Shown here one piece after another: positions 24,022-33,726 of a stretch of DNA of 64,000 bases. Position 1 is the stretch's first letter. Every line of letters begins with the position of its first letter. Origin of the DNA: an uncultured Lachnospiraceae bacterium (GTDB taxonomy: Bacteria; Bacillota; Clostridia; Lachnospirales; Lachnospiraceae); the NCBI GenBank assembly GCA_902774915.1, contig CACYKH010000002.1, positions 229,902-293,901 of the forward strand, in the 5' to 3' direction. The translations under genes and the position numbers were made by a program. The notes under the pieces are model-generated. The model searched no databases and was not told the DNA's origin. It saw only the letters and a program-made list of their open reading frames with translations.

Positions 24022-24828
24022 TCAATAGAACTTATAAGCTATACTGTATATCTTCATTATTGCCTTAGCAATAAAGGAAGGCCAAAATCTAGAAAACACT
24101 TCAAGTTCTTCATAGTATCTTGGATTATCATCATTTATTAGTTTTGCCGTTTGGTTATCTTCGTTCATTCTATGATAAAGCAAAACTTTTGGCACATAAA
24201 CGAAACTTCCCTTCTGTCTCGATAATCTTTCCCAGAAGTCCCAGTCCATAGATGCCTTAAATCTTTCATCAAATAAAACCTCTGGCATTTCCTTTCTAAC
24301 GCAAACCACTGTCGGATGAGTAATCGGATCACCAAGCAACTGAATGAACCTTTTTCCATGTCCTCTCCAATAAATACATTTAAGTCGAGCAGGAAGTAGC
24401 ATTAATCTTTTTATTCTAACCATGAGAGATGGTTTTCGATCAATCACGTCATTATGCATCTCAATATAGTCTGTAAATACAATAATCGGTCTCTTGCTTC
24501 TATTTGCTGCTTTTATAACATGTTCTGAGAACTCGGGACTAATAATCTCATCCTGGTGCATAAGCATAACCAAACGTCCATGGCCTTGTCTCATAGCAAA
24601 ATTATAGTCTTTAACCTGCCCTCCATCTTTATTAACACAGACCTCAAGATTATATTTTTTTGCTATTGATAATATATGCTCATTAGGTGTTGAAGTAGAT
24701 ATTAATACCTCTACTTTGTGCTTCTGATTTAAAACTGATTGTACACATTCTTCTAAATACTTGCACTCACCATATGCACATATAACCATACTCAAGTCTT
24801 TATTTGTATAATCGTTATATCTACGCAT
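24022..24828 (-). CDS. Family 2 glycosyltransferase
   Basis: A 268-residue GT-A enzyme and a paralogue of the gene at 21144-21926. It has LSMVICAYGECKYLEECV, MLMHQDEI for the metal site and DWDFWERLSRQKG. The ATG overlaps the end of the epimerase gene by 8 bases. The two paralogues probably add related sugars in the same repeat unit. Confidence 0.85.
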   Translation of the reverse strand: MRRYNDYTNKDLSMVICAYGECKYLEECVQSVLNQKHKVEVLISTSTPNEHILSIAKKYNLEVCVNKDGGQVKDYNFAMRQGHGRLVMLMHQDEIISPEFSEHVIKAANRSKRPIIVFTDYIEMHNDVIDRKPSLMVRIKRLMLLPARLKCIYWRGHGKRFIQLLGDPITHPTVVCVRKEMPEVLFDERFKASMDWDFWERLSRQKGSFVYVPKVLLYHRMNEDNQTAKLINDDNPRYYEELEVFSRFWPSFIAKAIMKIYSIAYKFY

Positions 24829-25660
24829 CCTTATATTCCTTCATTATCTGTTCAATAATTGAAGAGTCGCCCCAAACCGCTGGTGAATCGTAAGCTCTAT
24901 CTGGGAATCTATTATATGCAAGTTTAATATTCATATTATGTTCCTTAATAAAGCTTTCAACCTTATCGCCTAGCGATATAGGCTCTCCACTACAAACATT
25001 TATCACTCCGTTATACTTTCCTTGAATACTTGCCGCCATTATCTGTTCTGCAAGTTTATCAACGTGTATAAAATCATATTTATTCTTTCCCGAAGTAAAT
25101 GGGAATTCAGACTTTCCATCCAGCTCTGCCTGAGTAAGCTTTGCAAAAATAGAACTTCCCCTTAAATCATCACCATAAATATAATAACCCCTTAACCAAT
25201 GAAGATTCACATCTTTATCCTTTGTATAGAGCATAACCTCTTGTCTCAATGCATTTTTAGCTATCCCATACATGGACATAGGATTACAAGGCGTATTTTC
25301 ATCTATAGGACCTTCCCAGTAACCAACTTCATGCATGCTTCCCATGATGGTCAGATATTTTAGTCCACCATCAACCATACTATTTAAGAACTTAACGTGT
25401 TTCGATAAATCAGCCATATGCGCATCTGAATTATGGATAAAGCCATCCCTCCACGCCATATGAACCAAAACATCAGGACGTCCTAATTCATCATATATTT
25501 TTTTTTCACCACTAAATATATCTTCTTCTACTAACTCAGCTCTGTCGTCAACACCTTTGAAAGATATGTCACACGCTAAAACACTATGTCCAGCATCTAA
25601 AAATGCTTTAACAACATGTCTCCCTATATATCCACCTGCTCCAGTAATTAGTACTTTCAT
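24821..25660 (-). CDS. Extended SDR (sugar-nucleotide reductase or epimerase)
   Basis: A 279-residue SDR with VLITGAGGYIGRHVV as the NAD-binding motif and YGIAK as the catalytic Tyr-Lys. The length is short for an epimerase and fits a 4-keto-reductase such as those making 6-deoxy-talose or related dTDP sugars; this is a suggestion only. It stands at the border of block 2 and block 3, 19 bases downstream of a GT2 gene. Confidence 0.8.
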   Translation of the reverse strand: MKVLITGAGGYIGRHVVKAFLDAGHSVLACDISFKGVDDRAELVEEDIFSGEKKIYDELGRPDVLVHMAWRDGFIHNSDAHMADLSKHVKFLNSMVDGGLKYLTIMGSMHEVGYWEGPIDENTPCNPMSMYGIAKNALRQEVMLYTKDKDVNLHWLRGYYIYGDDLRGSSIFAKLTQAELDGKSEFPFTSGKNKYDFIHVDKLAEQIMAASIQGKYNGVINVCSGEPISLGDKVESFIKEHNMNIKLAYNRFPDRAYDSPAVWGDSSIIEQIMKEYKDA

Positions 25661-25679
25661 TTACTGTAGTGTCCTCTCC

Positions 25680-26666
25680 TTATATTTTCGAATATACTCT
25701 AAGTATTGGATAAAGTAATCTTATTCTGTGCAAAAGAATAGAAACAAAAACAATTATGCTAACTTTTAATCCATCACCAAACTTAATTGGATGTCTCATA
25801 ACACTATTCTTGTAATAGTCCGGATAGTTATCTTTAAGCCATTCAAACATCTTATTATAAGCTTTAAATAGCTCCTCTTTATTTGCGCTTTTGGCAACAT
25901 AGAACAGATACCATATTATATGCTTTATTTGCATATATTCCAAGCAGTCATTGTTTAAACAATGATCACTATTCATATCTTTCTTTATCTGATTTAGCAC
26001 AGTTAATGGGTTTCTATCTTTACTAATAACATTCCATTTAGAATGTGATTCGGACGTCCTATTAAATGTCCATTCATATCCACAATAGGATGAAACTCCT
26101 ATTTTTTTACAATAACTCATATAAACAAGATTAAAGTATAAATCTTCATTTAACTTTGTTTGCATAAATCTTATATGGTTTTTATCTATAATATCTTTTC
26201 TGAAAATCCTCGCCCATGGAGCAATAATACGATATTTGCTATATTCTTTTTTAGGATTAAGAACCCAACGATCTATCACCTTTGAATCATTATCAACCAA
26301 ACTATATCCACTTATTAATATATCATAATCTTCTTTTTCTATTTCACTAACTAGAGTAGAAATATAATTTGTTTTAATTCGGTCATCCTGGTCTATAAAA
26401 ACTATATATTCGCCTTCAGCAACCCCAAGACCTCTATTTCGGCTATCAGATATTCCGCCATTAGGTTTATCTATTATTCGTGTCACTACATTACTAGGGG
26501 CCTTATAGGAACACTCTTCCAAGAGCTTATATGAGGAATCTTTAGAACCATCGTTGACAACAATCAATTCTATATCCCCATACGTTTGGGAGTATACATT
26601 TGACAAAAGTCTCTTTATAAATTTTTCACCATTATAAACAGGTATAATAATAGATACTTTCTTCAT
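25680..26666 (-). CDS. Family 2 glycosyltransferase
   Basis: A 328-residue GT-A enzyme: VSIIIPVYNGEKFIKRLL at the start, VVNDGSKDSS, FIDQDDRI for the metal site (near residue 92) and a C-terminal hydrophobic stretch after residue 295. It overlaps the start of the neighbouring flippase by 4 bases as ATGA. It probably adds a sugar to the block 2 repeat unit. Confidence 0.87.
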   Translation of the reverse strand: MKKVSIIIPVYNGEKFIKRLLSNVYSQTYGDIELIVVNDGSKDSSYKLLEECSYKAPSNVVTRIIDKPNGGISDSRNRGLGVAEGEYIVFIDQDDRIKTNYISTLVSEIEKEDYDILISGYSLVDNDSKVIDRWVLNPKKEYSKYRIIAPWARIFRKDIIDKNHIRFMQTKLNEDLYFNLVYMSYCKKIGVSSYCGYEWTFNRTSESHSKWNVISKDRNPLTVLNQIKKDMNSDHCLNNDCLEYMQIKHIIWYLFYVAKSANKEELFKAYNKMFEWLKDNYPDYYKNSVMRHPIKFGDGLKVSIIVFVSILLHRIRLLYPILRVYSKI

Positions 26667-27943
26667 AGTTTATTATTTTCTTCTTCTAGTGTTTTTATAT
26701 TATTGAAACAATAAATAAGATACGGAGTTGTAATTGCACTAGTTAAAACCGTTATTATCAACGTCATATATGCGGCTCCTATTGAACCGATTCGAGAAAC
26801 AAATATTAAATTTCCTACTATATTTGCAATCCCCGTTATGACAGAAATAACAAAATTAAACTTGAGTCTCCTCTGGGTAACCAAAAGATTCCCTGATATT
26901 GTTCTAAATGATGCTGAAAAAAAATAGCTAATAGTCAATATTCTAAAAACATCTATAGCATCTAAATATTGTTTTCCATAAAACAGTTTAATTATTAACG
27001 GAACAAACATATACATTGCAACAGTAATCACAAGATTACCTGCATTAAAAAACAACATTAGTTTTTTATAAGAGTTAATACACCATTTCTTATCGAACCT
27101 ATGTTCTGCAAAATATGGATAAACAAAAATAATAACCGCCTGCGGAACAAAAGCCATTGCACTCGGAATGATTGATGCCACCTTATAACTAGCTAATATC
27201 AATTCATCTGCTATGATTATTCCGATTACAAAAACATCAAGTAAATATAATAATTGCGATAAACCATTATTACAAGCACTTATAATAGAAATCGAAAAAA
27301 CTTGTTTTACGTCTTCCTTTTCAAATACTCCAATATCCCATTTAGGTATATACGAAAGCAAAACTGAAATAATCAACGTTACTATAAATGCTATATAGTA
27401 TCCAAATATCAGTCCTTTCTCTCTAAATGTATATGCCCCAACAAGAGTTGCGGCTGCAATAAGTATTGTATTAATATTTGTTAATCTTGCATAATCTTTA
27501 TTTCTTTTCTGGCTTCTTAAATATACCGAAACCATTTTGTAAATAAACTGAATCAAAGGTAAAAATGAGATTAACAAAAACAGTGTTCTAGAGTTTTCAA
27601 ATTTAACAGGAGCAAACAACGAAATACATATTAATCCAATGGTTATTATAAGATTGAATATGCTGCCCCATTTAACGCAATAAGAATAAAGCTTTTTTGC
27701 ATATTCTTCATCACCAGTTTTTTCGCTAGACAATTGTAAATATCCAGAATCCAAACCTAAACCACAAACAAGAATTATTACATTATAAGTATTCCAAACA
27801 TATGTAAAAAGTCCATATTCAGATTTTGAAAGAATACGCACCAGAATAAAACTAGAAAAAAAGTTTATTACATTATTGAGTACACTCGCACTAAATACAT
27901 CAAAAAAACCAGCTCCTACTAGTTTTTTTACTTTATCAAGCAT
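26663..27943 (-). CDS. wzx: Wzx-type oligosaccharide flippase (block 2)
   Basis: A 426-residue polytopic protein with about 12-14 helices. It opens with FDVFSASVLNNVINFFSSF and SEYGLFTYVWN, typical of Wzx/RfbX proteins. It exports the lipid-linked unit built by block 2. It is clearly different in sequence from the block 3 flippase, so the two are not recent duplicates. GAGGAC precedes the ATG, and it is coupled to the GT2 gene downstream. Confidence 0.87.
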   Translation of the reverse strand: MLDKVKKLVGAGFFDVFSASVLNNVINFFSSFILVRILSKSEYGLFTYVWNTYNVIILVCGLGLDSGYLQLSSEKTGDEEYAKKLYSYCVKWGSIFNLIITIGLICISLFAPVKFENSRTLFLLISFLPLIQFIYKMVSVYLRSQKRNKDYARLTNINTILIAAATLVGAYTFREKGLIFGYYIAFIVTLIISVLLSYIPKWDIGVFEKEDVKQVFSISIISACNNGLSQLLYLLDVFVIGIIIADELILASYKVASIIPSAMAFVPQAVIIFVYPYFAEHRFDKKWCINSYKKLMLFFNAGNLVITVAMYMFVPLIIKLFYGKQYLDAIDVFRILTISYFFSASFRTISGNLLVTQRRLKFNFVISVITGIANIVGNLIFVSRIGSIGAAYMTLIITVLTSAITTPYLIYCFNNIKTLEEENNKL

Positions 27944-27961
27944 TTTCAGTCCTCTTAATAT

Positions 27962-29290
27962 TTATAGTCTCCAAAATCGCATTCCTGAAGCCTTAAGCTC
28001 ATCCATACGATAAAGACTCTTAACATCGACGAGTACTTTTTCCTCGTCTTTAAGTTCATCTTTAAATAACTCTTTTAATCTCATCATTGACATAGATCTA
28101 AATTCATTATGTCCTACTGCCACAATAACACAGTCTGCTTTTGGAATCTTGTCAAATGGTACTAACTCAACCCCATATTCTTCCTTTGCAACATCTACGT
28201 CTGCCCACGCGTCAGTTACTACAGGCTCTATATCATATTCTTTAAGACGATTTATAATATCAACAACTTTACTGTTTCTTGTATCAGGGCAATTTTCCTT
28301 GAATGTGATACCTAGTATTACTACCGTCGCCTTTTTAGGTGCCATTCCTGCTTCAATCATTTCTTTTATTGCAGCATCTGCAACAAATCCACCCATAGAA
28401 TCATTTACTTGACGGCCATTTAAAATAATCTGACTATGGTATCCCATTTTTTCAGCAGCATTAGTAAGGTAATATGGATCTACGCCTATGCAATGACCAC
28501 CTACAAGTCCTGGTTTAAAACCTAAAGCATTCCACTTAGTATTCATTCCAGCAAGGACTTCATCAGTATCAATTTTAAGCTTATCGCAAATAATAGCTAT
28601 CTCATTCATAAAAGCAATATTTATATCTCTTTGACTATTCTCGACAACCTTAACAGCCTCAGCGGTTTTTATATTTGATACAGGGAATGTTCCTGCCTTT
28701 ATTACAATGTCATATACTTTCTTAATTTCTCTAGCTGACTCCTCATCCATACCAGACACAACTTTTCTAATAGTTGTAAGGGTATGTACTCTATCACCAG
28801 GATTAATTCTTTCAGGACTATATCCTATCTTCCAATCAACACCACACTTTAATCCTGATTCTTTTTCAATTATAGGTATACATATATCCTCCGTGACTCC
28901 TGGATAAACTGTAGACTCAAACACAACTATTGTTCCAGGTGATATATTCTGACCTACAGTTTTTGAAGCACCCTCAACAGGTCTAAGGTCAGGACTATTA
29001 TCCTCCTTAACTGGAGTTGGAACAGCAACAACAATAAATCTAGCCTCCTTAAGTTTTGATGGATCAGCCGTAAATTCAACTGTAGTCTTCTTTATAGCCT
29101 CACCAACTTCATTTGTTGAATCTATTCCATTCTTGTACTCTTCAACTCTCTTTTCATTAATATCAAAACCTATAACTTTTATATGTTTTGCAAACTCTAC
29201 AGCTATAGGCATACCTACATAGCCTAATCCTACAAGAGCAAGTTTTTCATCTCCAGAAATAAGACCTTTATAAATATTATTGAACTCCAT
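27962..29290 (-). CDS. wbpA: UDP-N-acetylglucosamine 6-dehydrogenase-like nucleotide-sugar dehydrogenase
   Basis: A 442-residue member of the UDP-glucose/UDP-ManNAc dehydrogenase family. The NAD motif is LALVGLGYVGMPIAVEF, and the catalytic Cys is in GGHCIGVDPYYL. The WecC/WbpA/TviB subgroup is suggested by the neighbours: an aminotransferase, an N-acetyltransferase and a Gfo/Idh oxidoreductase, the set that makes UDP-2,3-diacetamido-2,3-dideoxyglucuronate. The ATG overlaps the aminotransferase gene by 14 bases, with GGAGGG before it. The gene symbol reflects this pathway inference. Confidence 0.82.
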   Translation of the reverse strand: MEFNNIYKGLISGDEKLALVGLGYVGMPIAVEFAKHIKVIGFDINEKRVEEYKNGIDSTNEVGEAIKKTTVEFTADPSKLKEARFIVVAVPTPVKEDNSPDLRPVEGASKTVGQNISPGTIVVFESTVYPGVTEDICIPIIEKESGLKCGVDWKIGYSPERINPGDRVHTLTTIRKVVSGMDEESAREIKKVYDIVIKAGTFPVSNIKTAEAVKVVENSQRDINIAFMNEIAIICDKLKIDTDEVLAGMNTKWNALGFKPGLVGGHCIGVDPYYLTNAAEKMGYHSQIILNGRQVNDSMGGFVADAAIKEMIEAGMAPKKATVVILGITFKENCPDTRNSKVVDIINRLKEYDIEPVVTDAWADVDVAKEEYGVELVPFDKIPKADCVIVAVGHNEFRSMSMMRLKELFKDELKDEEKVLVDVKSLYRMDELKASGMRFWRL

Positions 29291-30419
29291 GGATTAACCC
29301 TCCTAAAGTATTAGTAATATATTCAACATCTTCCTCAGTCATATATGGGTGCATCGGCAAACTTAATACCTTCTTACAAAGTCCCTCTGTAATAGGACAT
29401 TCTGACTCGGCACTATAAGTCCCCTCAAAAGCCCCTTGTAAATGCATTGGCTTCATATAGTATACCATCGATGGAATACTTTTTTCTTTAAGTTCCTTTT
29501 GTAACTGATCTCTTTCTATATAATCAGGGAGTTGAACTGTAAATTGAGCCCAACTACTATTGAACCCTTCTTTAACAAGTGGAAGTATCAAATCAGAATC
29601 TGATAATTTCTCTAAATACATATTAGCAACCTTATTCACATCAGATACTTCATATTCTTTAAATGCCCTTAGCTTAACCTGTAAAATTGCCGCTTGAAGC
29701 GTATCTAGTCTACTGTTAAGCCCCAATCTCACATTATCATATTTATCATCCGCATTTTTACCATGAACCGCATAGCTTCTAAGAAGTGTAGCCCATTCGT
29801 CATTATCTGTAAATACAGCTCCACCATCGCCATAGCATCCTAGTGGTTTTGCAGGGAAAAAGCTTGTTGTAGCAATATTTCCAAAAGAGCATGCCATCTT
29901 ACCTCTAATAGATCCACCAAAACCCTGTGCTCCATCCTCAAGCAGAAGCAAATTATATTTTTCACAAATCTGAATAATCTCATCATAATCAGCGGGTTGT
30001 CCAAAAAGATCAACGGCTATAACCACCCTTGGTGTATAGAGCCCGTCATTTTGAACTTTAATAATAGCCTCCTCAAGCTTTTGAGGATTAATGTTATATG
30101 TTCTTTCATCTACATCAACAAAAACACATGTTGCTCCTTCCTCAGCAGGACACTCTCCACTTGAAAAGAATGTAAAATCAGGAACAAAAACAGCATCGCC
30201 CTCACCTATGCCCCATACTTTTAACGCCAGGCTTATGGCATCTGTACCATTTGCACAGGTAATGCAATGCTTCACACCTACATATTCGGCTAATTGCTCT
30301 TCCAATTCTTTTACTTCAGGTCCTGATATAAAACGGGCAGATTCACACACTGATTCAATCTTTTTATCTATATCATTTTTTAAGACCTTATATTGTTTTT
30401 TTAGATCTCTAAATTCCAT
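29277..30419 (-). CDS. wbpE: DegT-family aminotransferase, WbpE-like
   Basis: A 380-residue PLP enzyme. SFFPAKPLGCYGDGGAVF carries the cofactor Lys and matches the WbpE group, which aminates the 3-keto intermediate of UDP-GlcNAc3NA synthesis. QGFGGS and the N-terminal FRDLKKQYKVLK also fit. It is flanked by the WbpA-like and WbpD-like genes, with overlaps at both ends. Confidence 0.85.
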   Translation of the reverse strand: MEFRDLKKQYKVLKNDIDKKIESVCESARFISGPEVKELEEQLAEYVGVKHCITCANGTDAISLALKVWGIGEGDAVFVPDFTFFSSGECPAEEGATCVFVDVDERTYNINPQKLEEAIIKVQNDGLYTPRVVIAVDLFGQPADYDEIIQICEKYNLLLLEDGAQGFGGSIRGKMACSFGNIATTSFFPAKPLGCYGDGGAVFTDNDEWATLLRSYAVHGKNADDKYDNVRLGLNSRLDTLQAAILQVKLRAFKEYEVSDVNKVANMYLEKLSDSDLILPLVKEGFNSSWAQFTVQLPDYIERDQLQKELKEKSIPSMVYYMKPMHLQGAFEGTYSAESECPITEGLCKKVLSLPMHPYMTEEDVEYITNTLGGLIHGVQ

Positions 30420-30972
30420 CTCGAACTAACTTTCCTTCTATCATTTTATATTTTCTTCCACAACTACACTCATTATTGTCATTGAGTCTATTTCCACATT
30501 CACAAACCCAACCAATGTGCCTAGCAGGAACTCCCGCAACTAAAGAATATGGTTTTACATCATCTGTAACAACTGCGCCTGCAGCAACCATACACCACTC
30601 ACCGAGTTCATGACCACAAACAATAGTGGCATTCGCACCAACCGTTGCACCTAAACGCAGAATTGTCTTTTTATAACCCTCGTGACCCTTTGGGTATTTT
30701 GCTCTAGGTGTTAAGTCATTTGTAAACACCATAGATGGACCGCAAAAAACATAGTCCTCTATTTCAACACCTTCATATATTGAAACATTATTTTGAACTT
30801 TTACTCCATCACCTATCTTTACGTTATTTGACACATTAACATTCTGACCAAAAGAACAGTTTTTTCCTATTTCAGCCCCTGACTGAATGTGACAAAAATG
30901 CCAGATTTTTGTTCCTTCACCAATTATAACATTATCATCCACTATACTTGTCGAATGTATAAAAGCTTTCAT
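30409..30972 (-). CDS. wbpD: WbpD-like N-acetyltransferase (left-handed beta-helix)
   Basis: A 187-residue hexapeptide-repeat protein with many I-G-x-x-x-x turns from the start (for example VIIGEGTKIW). Its C-terminus carries two CxCG pairs (CECG and CSCG), the zinc-ribbon-like tail seen in WbpD homologues. It acetylates the 3-amino sugar made by the adjacent aminotransferase, using acetyl-CoA. AAGGGGAT precedes the ATG. Confidence 0.85.
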   Translation of the reverse strand: MKAFIHSTSIVDDNVIIGEGTKIWHFCHIQSGAEIGKNCSFGQNVNVSNNVKIGDGVKVQNNVSIYEGVEIEDYVFCGPSMVFTNDLTPRAKYPKGHEGYKKTILRLGATVGANATIVCGHELGEWCMVAAGAVVTDDVKPYSLVAGVPARHIGWVCECGNRLNDNNECSCGRKYKMIEGKLVRDGI

Positions 30973-30981
30973 TCTATCCCC

Positions 30982-32088
30982 TTAGTTCTTACATTTTTTT
31001 ATAATTTCACATATTCTATCCACATCTGCCAAATCTAAATCAGGAAATAATGGTAAAGTAAGGACTCTATTACTAACCCAACGTGCATTAGAAACATCGC
31101 ATTCTGAAAACCTGCCATTATATGCTGAAAAATCGCATGTCAATGGATAAAAATATTTTCTTGCAAATACTTTCTCTTTCTCTAAAGCCGACATTATTAT
31201 TTCTCGTGTTGCTCCAAACAAATTTTCATCAACCACAATAGGGAAATATGAATAATTACTTTTTACACCAACCTGATCTTTTTTTAATATTATGCCGTTT
31301 AAATTACTTAAATTAGACATATATCTATTATAAATCGTTTTTCTGCTCTTAATGTTTTCCTCAACATGCTTTAGGTTACACAGTCCCATCGCAGCACAAA
31401 ACTCGTTGAGCTTTGCATTCGCTCCCACAGCACTCACTTCTTCCGGACCCTGTATGCCAAAATTTTTTAATCCGTATAACGCATTGCCGATTTCTTTGTT
31501 ATCAAATGTGACAGCCCCTCCCTCTATACTATTAAATACTTTTGTTGCATGGAAACTAAAACAGGATGCATCTCCATAATTACCTATTCCAATCCCATTA
31601 TACTCTTCACCAAATGCATGAGCTGCATCATATATAACTTTTATATTATATTTCTTTGCGATTTTATCAATTTTATCTACATCACAAATAGTCCCATAAA
31701 CATGAACAGGAACTATGGCACAAGTATTTTCATTTATTAACTCTTCAATTTTATCAGCATCAATTGTAAAATAATCCTTATCTATATCGCAAAAAACAGG
31801 TTTCAGCCCATTTCTAACTATAGCATGCGTTGTAGAAGCAAAAGTAAACGGGGTGGTTATTACTTCACCACTTAATTTCATAGACTGAAGCGTCAGTTCT
31901 ATTGCCATATGACCATTAACAAGAAGTTCAATATTATCTACACTGAGATACTCTTTAAGTTTCTCTTGAAAACTGTTATGTTTTTCCCCCATATTAGTCA
32001 GCCAACATGTATCCCATATTGATTTTATTTCCTCAATATATTCATCCATAGAAGGTAGCGATGATTTCGTAACAAATATTTTATCCAT
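30982..32088 (-). CDS. DegT-family aminotransferase, dTDP-4-amino-4,6-dideoxyhexose (WecE/VioA-like)
   Basis: A 368-residue PLP enzyme. CFSFHATKVFNSIEGGAV holds the cofactor Lys, and the start has WDTCWLTNMGEKH. It belongs to the group that aminates dTDP-4-keto-6-deoxyglucose. The next genes encode an acetyltransferase and a WecF-like transferase, so the product is probably dTDP-4-acetamido-4,6-dideoxyhexose (Fuc4NAc or Qui4NAc). I chose ATG 32088 with GAGGAAG six bases upstream; the longer frame begins at a TTG. Confidence 0.85.
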   Translation of the reverse strand: MDKIFVTKSSLPSMDEYIEEIKSIWDTCWLTNMGEKHNSFQEKLKEYLSVDNIELLVNGHMAIELTLQSMKLSGEVITTPFTFASTTHAIVRNGLKPVFCDIDKDYFTIDADKIEELINENTCAIVPVHVYGTICDVDKIDKIAKKYNIKVIYDAAHAFGEEYNGIGIGNYGDASCFSFHATKVFNSIEGGAVTFDNKEIGNALYGLKNFGIQGPEEVSAVGANAKLNEFCAAMGLCNLKHVEENIKSRKTIYNRYMSNLSNLNGIILKKDQVGVKSNYSYFPIVVDENLFGATREIIMSALEKEKVFARKYFYPLTCDFSAYNGRFSECDVSNARWVSNRVLTLPLFPDLDLADVDRICEIIKKCKN

Positions 32089-32089
32089 G

Positions 32090-32647
32090 TTATTCTTCCT
32101 CAACTAGTTTTTCATATTCTAATAGTTTTTTACTTCTTTCTCCAATTCTTTTTACTGGTATCCCAACATACTTGCCCCAAGATTGCGTATTCTTATTAAT
32201 AAACGAAAAAGCTCCAAAGCAACCACCTTCTTCTAAAACAACACCTGGCATTACAACGCTTGTAGAACCAATTATCACGTGTTTCTTTATATGTACGGGC
32301 TCAGAAATCAATTGTTTGAATTCGTCAGGAACCATGGGATTTGTCATTGATTCCCCTGAATAATCATCACTAATCGCATAAATACACACTCTTGACGAAA
32401 TATTTACATAATCATCTATAGTAATACCTTTAGCGCTTCCATATAATGCGCTATAAGCAGCTATATGAATAAAACTGCCAAGTAAAATTTTACCACTAAG
32501 AATACAAAAATCATCAATTCTAACATTATTTCCAATTTGTATTTCAGCCGGAGAATATATACTAGCCTTGCTACTAATCTTTACATTCTTCCCAACACTC
32601 TTAAAACCTATTTTTTCTATTTCATCCTTTGATAAAAAACTATCCAT
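32090..32647 (-). CDS. Hexapeptide-repeat acetyltransferase (sugar N-acetylation)
   Basis: A 185-residue left-handed beta-helix protein with IGNNVRIDDFCIL, VNISSRVCIYA and HVIIGSTSVVMPGVVL turns. It is similar in layout to the VioB/FdtC type that acetylates amino-deoxy sugars. Coupled to the aminotransferase (one base between stop and start), it plays the role WecD plays in enterobacteria, although WecD itself is a GNAT-fold enzyme. It starts 13 bases after the transferase gene. Confidence 0.82.
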   Translation of the reverse strand: MDSFLSKDEIEKIGFKSVGKNVKISSKASIYSPAEIQIGNNVRIDDFCILSGKILLGSFIHIAAYSALYGSAKGITIDDYVNISSRVCIYAISDDYSGESMTNPMVPDEFKQLISEPVHIKKHVIIGSTSVVMPGVVLEEGGCFGAFSFINKNTQSWGKYVGIPVKRIGERSKKLLEYEKLVEEE

Positions 32648-32660
32648 CTATTTTTACCTT

Positions 32661-33710
32661 TTAACAATCAAACACTTGTTTCCATTCTAAATCTCGCCGT
32701 TCTCCAAAAAGAAAATCTTCAACTAATTCTGCATTTTTTTTTGCTATCACTTCCGGGTACACTTTTAGGTTTGAATAATCTTCATTTTTTAACCCAAACA
32801 AATCATAAACAACAATTTTTTTACTATTATTAAAATTATTCCATAACGGATATCCTTTTTTTACATAAATCTTTTTTTTCAATCTTAATAATGTATAAAT
32901 ATTACCTAATGCCTGTTGTCTTTCATTAGCAAAAATACCAACATCAATTTTATTTAGATAATTATTATATTCATCTTTTTTCATCATTTCTTCCGTATAA
33001 TGAAAATCCGAGCCAAATAACCGTTTTCCCTTCTCAATTACGGTTTGAGCATAATTTTTATCCCCATATGCTAATGGGCAAAAAACACTAATTTGACCTT
33101 TAAACTTTATTAATTCCTCAAAAACATATAAATGATCATTTGACCTTGTTGCTGAATTTCCTACTAAAACATTCAACTTGCTCTCCGTTTTTTTTAATTC
33201 CACGGGCAATTCATCTCTATATAAAGGCATTTGTGCAACAAAATGTTTTTGAGATACATTTACTATTTTTTTTAATTCATAATAATCTTCTGGAATAAGG
33301 TTTATTATAGCCTTACATTTTTTAAAAAATAAACTCACTATATAATAGTAAATCAACCCTTTTATATCTCTTGAATTTCTTTTCAAATAATAAAAATCCC
33401 CACCCCATAAATGAACTATAGTCTTTTTCATCAACTTATGCGGATACAGTAATAAAAACAAATCTAAATCCAAATGAAAATTACCAGAAACAATTATCTT
33501 ATCGGATTTAATAACCTTATTTTTTAATTCACTATATTTCCGATTCAAAAACAATTCATTATAGCTATTTAAATAATTTATACCGGGATTAACTTGATTC
33601 CTTTTTAATGATATACAGGTATGATTATATTGGGGAAACTTTTCTAGCATGTAATCCATATAACCATTTATAAAAGCTCCTGGTTCTACAAAATGAACAA
33701 TATTTTTCAT
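32661..33710 (-). CDS. WecF-like dTDP-Fuc4NAc transferase (GT56 family)
   Basis: A 349-residue protein with NIVHFVEPGAFINGYMDY at the start, HLWGGDFYYL near residue 100 and NERQQALGNIYTLLRLKK in the C-terminal half. These are the hallmarks of the GT56/PF07429 family known from enterobacterial common antigen. It would move 4-acetamido-4,6-dideoxygalactose from a dTDP donor to a lipid-linked glycan. This fits the two upstream-pathway genes beside it. I chose ATG 33710 over an upstream TTG because GAGGGG precedes it. The family is unexpected in a Firmicute. Confidence 0.85.
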   Translation of the reverse strand: MKNIVHFVEPGAFINGYMDYMLEKFPQYNHTCISLKRNQVNPGINYLNSYNELFLNRKYSELKNKVIKSDKIIVSGNFHLDLDLFLLLYPHKLMKKTIVHLWGGDFYYLKRNSRDIKGLIYYYIVSLFFKKCKAIINLIPEDYYELKKIVNVSQKHFVAQMPLYRDELPVELKKTESKLNVLVGNSATRSNDHLYVFEELIKFKGQISVFCPLAYGDKNYAQTVIEKGKRLFGSDFHYTEEMMKKDEYNNYLNKIDVGIFANERQQALGNIYTLLRLKKKIYVKKGYPLWNNFNNSKKIVVYDLFGLKNEDYSNLKVYPEVIAKKNAELVEDFLFGERRDLEWKQVFDC

Positions 33711-33726
33711 ATACCCCTCTATACTA

